This document shows, piece after piece, positions 34,988-42,316 of a stretch of DNA of 64,000 nucleotides (positions are counted from its first letter, which is position 1; each line of letters begins with the position of its first letter). Both the position numbers and the translations under genes were made by a program. The stretch lies in the NCBI GenBank assembly GCA_038851035.1, contig JAWCLH010000004.1, positions 55,688-119,687 of the forward strand, read 5' to 3'. This DNA is from Thermoplasmata archaeon. GTDB taxonomy: Archaea > Thermoplasmatota > DTKX01 > VGTL01. The notes beneath the pieces were generated by a model. That model was not told the DNA's origin. It did no database searches and saw only the letters and a list, made by a program, of their open reading frames with translations.

Positions 34988-37900
34988 GAGCGTACCTCGT
35001 ATTCCCCCGGCGTTTTCTTTGGACAAAAACCACGGCCGCCGATATCGCAAGGGCCACGGTGAGAGTCCCTGGACCGGGGAGGAGCGGACTTAGGGGCTGT
35101 TTAGTGCCGGAGGGTCTTTCGACGGTGACCAGCACCTCTGGCGACCATGGGCTGACTGCACCCGCGTCGTCCCTAACCCTCAGCCGGGCCGCGTACTGGC
35201 CTGGTGCGGGATACGTGTGCTCTATTATGGCCGATGCGGTCCAGCAGATTCCACTGCCGTCGCCGAAGTCGAACTGGTACTCCACCACCCTCCCGTCGGG
35301 GTCGGTGGACATCGAGCCGTCAAGGCGGACAGACCTCCCAGTTTGAACCGTGGGCGGGGAAACAGAAAGGAAAGCCCTCGGCGGTCTGTTCGCCCCCTCC
35401 TCCTTGGTATAGCTCAGGACCTCGAGCCTTGCGGTCGCTTCGCCGGACCAGGCCCCGTCATCGTCCATGACTCTTAGCGATATCCTGTGGCTCCCAGCGC
35501 GCAGGCCGTTGACGGTCAGGATGGCTCCGGAACCCAGAGAACCATCGAGGGAGGAGCTCCACAAGTACTCGACCACGGAGCCGTCGTCGTCCTCGCCCCT
35601 GCCCCTCAGCGTTACCATCTCTCCAACCAAAGCTGGGCTCGGCGAGATTCGTTCGATAAACGCTCTTGGGGGTTTGTTGCTGGGCGGCTCCCGTACCTCG
35701 AGTCCAGCTCCCGCGGGCGGGGACCACTCACCACTGTCGTCCATCACGGTGAGCGTGATTCGATGATTACCAGTGGAGAGAGATGATGTAGAGAAGCTGA
35801 GTCGGTGGCTCAGATGGCCGTCCAAGTCAGAGGTCCAGCAGATGGCAACCACCACTCCGTCGTCGTCGCGAGCCTCGCCGATGAAAGAAATCTCCTCGCC
35901 CGCGACTGCGGGGTTGGGCAGGATGGCGACGATTCTGGCCACCGGCCTCCTGTTCTCCGCTGGCTCAACCCTGACCGTCGCATGAGCATCGTTGCTGCTG
36001 ACGAGGGAGGAGTTGTCCAAAACGTACAGCCGGGTGGTGTAGTTCCCGGGAGCCGAGTAGGAGTGCTGCGCGAGAGGGTCCACCACCCAGCCCGTGGAGG
36101 AGCCATCGCCGAAGTCGAAATTCCACGCCACGACCCTCCCGTCGGGGTCGTATGAGCCGCTTCCGTCGAAAAGGACGCTCTCGCCCGTCCTGACGGTACC
36201 CGCAGAAACAGTCAATAGAGCGACCGGTGGACGGCCCGAACCCGGCGGGAGCACCGATACCCTCGCCTCCCTCCGGTTGTTTCCTGTATTGCTTTCTGGC
36301 GGTCTCACGTCGCCGATTATAGCGATGACAGTGTGGTCTCCGGATGCTCCCTCCGTTCGCCAGACGAACGGGTGGTCCACTGAGGCGCCGCTCGGGAGGG
36401 GGGTAGTTATCTCCAATTCCCCCAGTCTGTTCGAGGGCACTACATCGTCCCTATAAACCGAAACCCTGTACCTCTCCGCGGCCCCTGCTCCCGCGTTCTT
36501 CACTGTGACGAGAATTGTGACCTCGTCCCCCTCGACCGGTACGGCAGGCGAGATAGTGAGTCTCTCAACGCTGAGGTCCGGCTGCCACCCTGCGCCCTGC
36601 ACTATCCTTAATATTCTGTTCAAGGCAACCCCTTTCAGCTCCTGGAGGCTGCCGTCAGGCCAGCGGACGCTCAGGTCAGCGCTTCGAGGCCTGCCGGGGA
36701 ATCCGAAGTGCAGCCTCATCGAGTTCTGCATAGAGTGGGCTCCCATGCCGCCCTGGACCTCCCTCATCTGGGTCATCCCATCAACGGTGGCCTGGACGCG
36801 GGCGCCGATTGCTGCGGCGTTGCATCTCGTACCGACCAGCTCAAGCTCCAGCCAGCTCGTGTCCCCTTCTTCATTGAGCAGGTTCTTGAAGAGGTGAATC
36901 TCGTGCGGGGCGCCGGCTGTCGCCACACCCTTTCCACCCGTGATCAGGTCGAGGTCCCCGTCCTCGTCGTAGTCGCACCAGCAGCCCCCGTAGGTGTCCC
37001 AGACCGACACGCCGGCCTCGGCCGAGACGTCGGTGAATGTCCCGTTGCCGTTGTTGCGGAAGAGGTATGAGAAAGCGTAGGGGACGTCGTCGTATATCTG
37101 GGGTATAAAGAGGTCTTCATAACCGTCGCAGTTAAAGTCCCCCCACGCGCATCCGACGAAGAGCTCGTCCTCGCCGCCACCGATTCTTTTTGTCGGAATT
37201 CCGGAGTCCGACCGGACGTTTTCGAATACGTAACCCCCTCCAGCGCCGGCGCTGAGGTATAACTCTGAATCGTCGCATATCGGCCCCCTGTAGAGGTCTT
37301 TGTGGGCTAGGTTGCTGACCCAGAGGTCAAAGTCGCCGTCATTCTCAATGTCGGACCAGGCCGCACCCACACTGTGTCCGTAATAGGTCCTCCCGAGACG
37401 ACTAGAGGGCTCACCCTCGACACCGCAATTCTCCGCCACATTCGTGAAAGTGCCGTTGCGGTTGTTCCTGTAGAGGTAGTTTGCCTGGAGCCTGTAATTA
37501 CATACGTAGAGGTCCAACCATCCGTCATTGTCGAAGTCGCACCACGAAACACCGCGGCCCGGCCTCGGCGCCGCGCTCTCGTCAACTCCGGCCCGGTTCG
37601 TTGCATTCTCGAAGGTCCCGTCCCCTCTGTTCCTCCAGAGCACATCTGGGTAGTAGGAACTCATTGACGAGTTCTCGTAGTTCGCAACATATATATCTAC
37701 GAAGCCGTCCCTGTCGTAGTCCCCCCAAGCCGCCGCCACCGAGGGGAATGTGTCCGTCACATGGCCCGCGGCCTCAGTCACATTCTCAAAGGTTCCGTCC
37801 CCCCTGTTCCTCCAGAGGATGTCCCAGAGGGGGGAGTAGTCGGTGCTCCAGCCGCCAGATGGGCAGTAGATGTCGAGATAGCCATCGTTGTCGTAGTCGG

Positions 37901-38231
37901 CCCAGGAGCCCGTGTTGGCCCCACTGTCACCGATTCCCGCGCGCGCGGTGACCTCTATGAAATTCCAGTCCGGTGGCCCTGAATTTCTGAATAGCCGCTT
38001 TCCATCGACTAGCAAGTCCTGATGTCCATCTCTGTCGAAGTCGCCCCAGGCGAAGAAGTTCCCGGGTATGCCCGAGAGCCCCGATTCGGCTGTCACATTG
38101 ACGAAGCGCACCTGCGCTTGTGATTCGCTGTCTCCCGCCCTCTCCAGCGCACCTCCTCCGATGACGCCGTGCATCGTTGCTGCAATAACAAGCGCGGCGA
38201 GGGCAGCGCAGACGGCCCGGGCTCTCAACAC
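34893..38231 (-). CDS. giant surface protein: VCBS/FG-GAP propeller, UnbV, CARDB and PKD domains
   Basis: A secreted protein of about 1,112 residues. In order: signal peptide (RARAVCAALAALVIAATMHG); seven-odd FG-GAP/VCBS repeats with calcium loops such as DFDRDGHQD, DYDNDGYLD, DYDRDGFVD and DFNCDGYED (about 50-460); a UnbV/ASPIC domain (RVQATVDGMTQMREVQGG to SVRWPDGSLQELKG); a CARDB domain (PDLSVERLTISPAVPVEGDEVTI); four PKD/Ig-like domains (FDGSGSYDPDGRVVAWNFDFGDG and repeats); one membrane segment (LTVALAISAAVVFV) and a basic tail. GTG 38231 with AGGGGGTCC before it is chosen over TTG 38279. It lies just downstream of the V4R-Roadblock pair. Probably Ca-binding and surface-anchored; the ligand is unknown. 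Confidence 0.88.
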   Translation of the reverse strand: MLRARAVCAALAALVIAATMHGVIGGGALERAGDSESQAQVRFVNVTAESGLSGIPGNFFAWGDFDRDGHQDLLVDGKRLFRNSGPPDWNFIEVTARAGIGDSGANTGSWADYDNDGYLDIYCPSGGWSTDYSPLWDILWRNRGDGTFENVTEAAGHVTDTFPSVAAAWGDYDRDGFVDIYVANYENSSMSSYYPDVLWRNRGDGTFENATNRAGVDESAAPRPGRGVSWCDFDNDGWLDLYVCNYRLQANYLYRNNRNGTFTNVAENCGVEGEPSSRLGRTYYGHSVGAAWSDIENDGDFDLWVSNLAHKDLYRGPICDDSELYLSAGAGGGYVFENVRSDSGIPTKRIGGGEDELFVGCAWGDFNCDGYEDLFIPQIYDDVPYAFSYLFRNNGNGTFTDVSAEAGVSVWDTYGGCWCDYDEDGDLDLITGGKGVATAGAPHEIHLFKNLLNEEGDTSWLELELVGTRCNAAAIGARVQATVDGMTQMREVQGGMGAHSMQNSMRLHFGFPGRPRSADLSVRWPDGSLQELKGVALNRILRIVQGAGWQPDLSVERLTISPAVPVEGDEVTILVTVKNAGAGAAERYRVSVYRDDVVPSNRLGELEITTPLPSGASVDHPFVWRTEGASGDHTVIAIIGDVRPPESNTGNNRREARVSVLPPGSGRPPVALLTVSAGTVRTGESVLFDGSGSYDPDGRVVAWNFDFGDGSSTGWVVDPLAQHSYSAPGNYTTRLYVLDNSSLVSSNDAHATVRVEPAENRRPVARIVAILPNPAVAGEEISFIGEARDDDGVVVAICWTSDLDGHLSHRLSFSTSSLSTGNHRITLTVMDDSGEWSPPAGAGLEVREPPSNKPPRAFIERISPSPALVGEMVTLRGRGEDDDGSVVEYLWSSSLDGSLGSGAILTVNGLRAGSHRISLRVMDDDGAWSGEATARLEVLSYTKEEGANRPPRAFLSVSPPTVQTGRSVRLDGSMSTDPDGRVVEYQFDFGDGSGICWTASAIIEHTYPAPGQYAARLRVRDDAGAVSPWSPEVLVTVERPSGTKQPLSPLLPGPGTLTVALAISAAVVFVQRKRRGNTRYALSRGPRTALYRPGRLRAFWHGEGAPPPDTRP

Positions 38232-38285
38232 GGACCCCCTTTTATCGCGAATCCACCAGCGCCCGCCCCCCTTTGCCAATACCCG

Positions 38286-38648
38286 TCAGTCCATCTCCGC
38301 GACCTTATTCGCGGCCACAGATATCGCCTTTAGAACTGCCTGGAAGTCCGCGTCGCCCCTTGTGCTGGCCACAATGAGGGACTTCTCGCCCGCTCCTGCT
38401 ACGATGGTTTTTCCATCAGTGGACTCGACAAGAATTCTTTCGGGGGTTTTTTTCCTGAGCTCGGAGTTCGCCGTGATTGCTGCCCCGAGCATCGTGGCGC
38501 TCATGATGGCGAATGTCTCGCCGTGGACATCGTCTGGGATGTCGGAGGCCAGCAGAATTCCGTCTCGGCTCACCACCGCGGAGGCCTCGATGCCCCCGGT
38601 CTTCTTGAGCTCTCTCAGAATCTCACCAAGCTTTTCCGACCTCAGCAT
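38286..38648 (-). CDS. Roadblock/LC7-domain protein
   Basis: A 120-residue single-domain protein: KLGEILRELKKTGGIEASAVVSRDG, an alternating strand/helix core with FAIMSATMLGAAITANSEL, then RILVESTDGKTIVAGAGEKSLIVAS and the last helix AVLKAISVAANKVAEM. In prokaryotes such proteins regulate small GTPases or act as signalling scaffolds. It lies 13 bp after the V4R gene and only a few bp before the VCBS/PKD gene, all on one strand; an operon is likely. No Ras-like GTPase gene is in the window. Confidence 0.92.
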   Translation of the reverse strand: MLRSEKLGEILRELKKTGGIEASAVVSRDGILLASDIPDDVHGETFAIMSATMLGAAITANSELRKKTPERILVESTDGKTIVAGAGEKSLIVASTRGDADFQAVLKAISVAANKVAEMD

Positions 38649-38661
38649 CCTCTTTCCCCCA

Positions 38662-39078
38662 TCACCATTTCGACTCGCTGATTATTTTGAAAACACAGGC
38701 CTCCTTGCCCGTGCTCTCGCACTCGACTTCCTGACAGTAAACATTCTTGCCCCCATGGACTTCGTAAAGCTTCCTCAGAATTCCTCTCAGCCGGTGGCAG
38801 GTCGGTCGGTCGCTCTTCGAGACCTCGATGGAACCACGAACAGTCACTGTGTCCGGGCCGAACTCAACCTCCCTGACCCAGTTCCTCTCCTTCAGCAGCT
38901 TTCCGCAGGTCTCGAAGTATACCGCCCTGTCGCGACTAGCGAGGCTGGCGATACCTATTCCAATGATACATCCCTCTTTAAAGAAAAGACCGTGGGAGGC
39001 CTGACACATCACGCCCTCATAGAGCTCCCTGATGTCCCTGAGTTCCTCCTGTGAAATCATCACGTGCCTGCTAGACAT
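38662..39078 (-). CDS. V4R-domain (4-vinyl reductase-like) small-molecule-binding protein
   Basis: A 138-residue protein with the V4R signature near its end: YCQEVECESTGKEACVFKI, including the Cys-x-x-x-x-G-x-x-x-C-x-F pattern. In archaea V4R domains bind small ligands or metals and often accompany signalling modules. ATG 39078 is chosen because a TTTATTTATAAAG box lies about 25-30 bp upstream, giving a leaderless message; an in-frame start 15 bp further up is possible. It is followed by the Roadblock gene, a pairing that suggests a sensor-plus-scaffold unit. Confidence 0.88.
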   Translation of the reverse strand: MSSRHVMISQEELRDIRELYEGVMCQASHGLFFKEGCIIGIGIASLASRDRAVYFETCGKLLKERNWVREVEFGPDTVTVRGSIEVSKSDRPTCHRLRGILRKLYEVHGGKNVYCQEVECESTGKEACVFKIISESKW

Positions 39079-39099
39079 GTTCCAGGGTATCAATGCTAT

Positions 39100-39154
39100 T
39101 CTTTATAAATAAAGATTATCCCCGATACTGGCATCGCACAACACATTATATAGC
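39100..39154. promoter_or_regulatory. divergent promoters between the V4R and BNR-propeller genes
   Basis: CTTTATAAATAAAG (39101-39114, read on the minus strand) serves the V4R gene; CATTATATAGC (39143-39153, plus strand) serves the surface-protein gene at 39181. Each box is about 25-30 bp from its start codon, fitting leaderless or nearly leaderless transcripts. Confidence 0.65.
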
Positions 39155-39180
39155 GGCAGTGATTAATGTCTTAATGGGAT

Positions 39181-42100
39181 ATGGCGGGAATGGTGGTGCC
39201 CCACGAGAGGGCGGTCCGCGAGAGGCGGCTCTCCAGATTCCTCCCAGCCATAGCGCTCCTTCTGACAGCCCTCGCTGCGAGCCCCCCTACGGGTGGCCTC
39301 TCCGAGCTCTTCACGCTCTCGAGCGGAGAGCTCTCGAGGGAGCTCGTGATCACGGTGCCCCCCGGCTCCAACAGCTCCGCCTCAGTCCTCCTTCCGGCAG
39401 ATTGCACCGTTCTGAGCGGGTCTCTCGAGGTGGTCGCGCGCCCTATTAGAACTCCCGCCTTCATCTCCGACGCCGGCATCAAAGCTCTCCTCAACGGGAG
39501 CTCTTCCGAGGGTCTTGCGCCAGCTGGTGGAGAGCTGAGGCTGGCGCAGCTGACGCACTCCTTTAACCTGACGAACTGGCGGGAGCGGTCGGGAAAGGGC
39601 ATAGACACATCGGGAGAGGAGCTAGTCCTCGAAAAGAATTCCGGGACTGTGTACTTCACACCGAACTCTCGCCCCGCTCCCAGCAATCAGTCCGAGTGGG
39701 ACCCAGCGATTGCGGCCGGCCCAGATAACGAAATCTACATCGCTTGGGTCGACCAGAGGGACTACGACCTAAACATCTACTTCTCACGGTCCCTAGACCG
39801 CGGCGCGAGCTTCTCCACTGCGGTCTGCGTGAACGACGACTCTGGAGTCGGGAAAAATCTGCAGGATTCGCCGGACGTCGCGGTGGGTCCCGATGGAACG
39901 GTCTACGTTGTTTGGATGGACAACCGTAGCGGCGACAATGACGTATACATTGCCCTATCGAAGGATAGGGGAGCGACTTTCTCGCCAAACCGCAGGGTCG
40001 ACGACGGCCCCGCGGGAACGAACCAGTCCTGCCCGTCGATTGCGGTCGGCCCTTCCGGAGTGGTGATTGTGGTATGGGAGGATGACCGGGAGGGCGACAT
40101 TGATATCAGGTGCGCCTTCTCGAGCGATGGGACCGTTTTTGGAGCCAGCGCGCGGATTAATACTGACGCTTCTGGAAAAGAGCAACTCCGCCCGCGCGCC
40201 GCCGCTGGCCCTCACGGCGATTTCCACATCGTCTGGTACGACAACAGGAGCGGGGATTTCGACATTTATTACTCCCGTTTCAGTGGGGGGACCTTCCTCC
40301 CCGAGGTGCGGGTGGACAGCTCCGGAGACTCGCACACTTTTCAGGCCCTCCCAGATGTTGCGGTGGGTGGTGATGGGAGGGCACACATCGTGTGGCACGA
40401 CATGCGATCCGGCTACTATAGGGTTATGTATTCCTCAACCCAGGACGGGAGGACCTTCTCGACGAATATGCTGGTGGACCCTCCATCGGGCCCTTGGAAG
40501 GACCAGTACCAGCCCAAGCTCACTGTCGACCGGGACGGCGTTATTCACGTTGTATGGCACGATAGGCGCTATGGCGACCCGGACATATTTTATGCCAACT
40601 CCACCAACGGAGGGGGTTCCTTCAATCCCTCGGTCCGAGTGGACGACACCGCTCGTGAGGTCACTTCCTACTCGCCCGTGGTCTGCGTGGATTCATTCGG
40701 GGATATACATGTCGCTTGGCAGGACAATAGGACCCGCCAAGGGAGCTACGGTTTCATATTCCAGACATTTTATGCCCGAGGCCTCCACCCCTACCTCTCC
40801 TCAGGATTCTGGGAGAGCCAGGCACTCGACCTCGGCGAGATTCCAGCCAGCTTCACAAACGCTTCCGCTGATATAGAGACTCCACACGGAACGGCGGTGG
40901 GGCTTTTTCTCAGAAGCTCGAACAGCTCCTCTGGACCATGGACCGATTGGGTCCCGGTTGATAGGCTCAGACGGGAGGGGGCTCTCCCTCCGGCCGAGTT
41001 CGTGCAGTGGAGAGTGGAGCTGAATACCTCTCTGCCTTCGGCCACGCCACGGATCTCAAGCCTGAACCTAGAATGGAATGTCTACGTGAGCTCGGGTGTT
41101 CTGACGTCGAGACCGGTTCAGTTCAACGAGACCCTGCGATCCGCCACTGCCTCCTGGGTTTACAGCATCGCTGGCGCGGGCCCGGCCTCCCTTCGACTGG
41201 AGCTCAGCGCCAACAACGGGAGCAGCTGGCTAGAGGCGAGCCCAGGCCAGACGGTCGAGTTTCCAGCAATGGGCCGGGTCCTAGTATACCGATTCCGTTT
41301 CGCCGGCTCATCGTCCTCCTCTCCGAGCCTCTCGTCGGTGTATATAGACCTGCGAACGGAAAGCCTCCCCTCGGACCTCCGCCTCTCTCTCGGACGCTCA
41401 AGCGCAGTGGTCTGGACACGACTGGGAGGGCTGGCGCCCGGGGAGCCCCTCGCCTCCCCAGAGCTCAGGGAGCCGCTCAACCGGGCGATTATAGAGGAGA
41501 GGAGGCTCGGACGAGACACTGCCAGCGTATGCCTGAACTTTTTTTCCTCCACGCCCGGTATCATCGAGGTAAGGAACATCAGGATTGTCTATGACCTCCC
41601 GCCTCGCATTATATCGCAGAGTCCTCCCAGCGAAGTCTCCATGGACGAGGGGAGCTCGAGGAGCTTTTCCGTCGAAGTTCTGGACCCGGACAACGACCCC
41701 CTGACTGGCCGGTGGCTCCTTGACGGCGTCCAGGTTGCCTCTGGAACCTTGAGCTTTGCATATCGTCCGGACCACACCCAGAGCGGGGTCCACACTCTGA
41801 CCTTCTCCGTCTCTGATGGAGTTCTGTCGAGCTCAGCCTCCTGGACGGTCACGGTCCGGGATGTCAATCGCCCGCCGGAGGTGGAGCGCTTCAATCCGCC
41901 GAGTCCCGTCCCGCTCAGGACAGGGGAGACTGTCAGGCTGGAAGCCCGTGTTGCCGACCCGGACGGCGACGTCCTCCTTTACACATGGTATGCAGATGGA
42001 GAGCTCGCCGCCACTGGGGTCGACTATTTTGACTTCACAGCGCCAGCGGTCCCTGGTGGGCACATCGTGAGGCTCAATGTGAGTGATGGCTGGACCAGCG

Positions 42101-42285
42101 TGGGCGTTGAGTGGGTTATTGATGTATTCAGTCCTAAGGCGAGAGGCCCGGCCCCCGACCGCCCACTTTGGACCCACGCCGTCGGTGCCCTCCTCCTTCT
42201 GGCGGCCGTCAGCTCTGGCGCGGCCTATATCTATTATAAGAAAAGGGTGGGTCGAGGGGGCCCAAGGCCACGCAGGCGCAGGTAG
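39181..42285 (+). CDS. secreted BNR/Asp-box beta-propeller protein with Ig-like domains and anchor
   Basis: A 1,034-residue surface protein. Signal peptide (LPAIALLLTALAAS), a short N-terminal strand region, then a sialidase-type six- or seven-bladed propeller (about residues 165-530). Its repeats follow the form P-x-(V/I)AVG-x-(D/S)G-x-(V/I)-(H/Y)VVW-x-D-(N/D/M)R-x-G, with Asp-box-like SRSLDRGASFS and SKDRGATFS. The later part has strand-rich regions and two Ig/PKD-like domains (DPDNDPLTGRWLLDGV, ADPDGDVLLYTWYADGE). It ends with a membrane helix (HAVGALLLLAAVSSGAAYIYY) and basic tail. True sialidase catalytic residues cannot be identified, so binding rather than hydrolysis is likely. It converges on the coiled-coil gene. 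Confidence 0.88.
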   Translation: MAGMVVPHERAVRERRLSRFLPAIALLLTALAASPPTGGLSELFTLSSGELSRELVITVPPGSNSSASVLLPADCTVLSGSLEVVARPIRTPAFISDAGIKALLNGSSSEGLAPAGGELRLAQLTHSFNLTNWRERSGKGIDTSGEELVLEKNSGTVYFTPNSRPAPSNQSEWDPAIAAGPDNEIYIAWVDQRDYDLNIYFSRSLDRGASFSTAVCVNDDSGVGKNLQDSPDVAVGPDGTVYVVWMDNRSGDNDVYIALSKDRGATFSPNRRVDDGPAGTNQSCPSIAVGPSGVVIVVWEDDREGDIDIRCAFSSDGTVFGASARINTDASGKEQLRPRAAAGPHGDFHIVWYDNRSGDFDIYYSRFSGGTFLPEVRVDSSGDSHTFQALPDVAVGGDGRAHIVWHDMRSGYYRVMYSSTQDGRTFSTNMLVDPPSGPWKDQYQPKLTVDRDGVIHVVWHDRRYGDPDIFYANSTNGGGSFNPSVRVDDTAREVTSYSPVVCVDSFGDIHVAWQDNRTRQGSYGFIFQTFYARGLHPYLSSGFWESQALDLGEIPASFTNASADIETPHGTAVGLFLRSSNSSSGPWTDWVPVDRLRREGALPPAEFVQWRVELNTSLPSATPRISSLNLEWNVYVSSGVLTSRPVQFNETLRSATASWVYSIAGAGPASLRLELSANNGSSWLEASPGQTVEFPAMGRVLVYRFRFAGSSSSSPSLSSVYIDLRTESLPSDLRLSLGRSSAVVWTRLGGLAPGEPLASPELREPLNRAIIEERRLGRDTASVCLNFFSSTPGIIEVRNIRIVYDLPPRIISQSPPSEVSMDEGSSRSFSVEVLDPDNDPLTGRWLLDGVQVASGTLSFAYRPDHTQSGVHTLTFSVSDGVLSSSASWTVTVRDVNRPPEVERFNPPSPVPLRTGETVRLEARVADPDGDVLLYTWYADGELAATGVDYFDFTAPAVPGGHIVRLNVSDGWTSVGVEWVIDVFSPKARGPAPDRPLWTHAVGALLLLAAVSSGAAYIYYKKRVGRGGPRPRRRR

Positions 42286-42316
42286 AAGAGGTCGCTAGAT
42301 GAGGTCGCTATATGAA

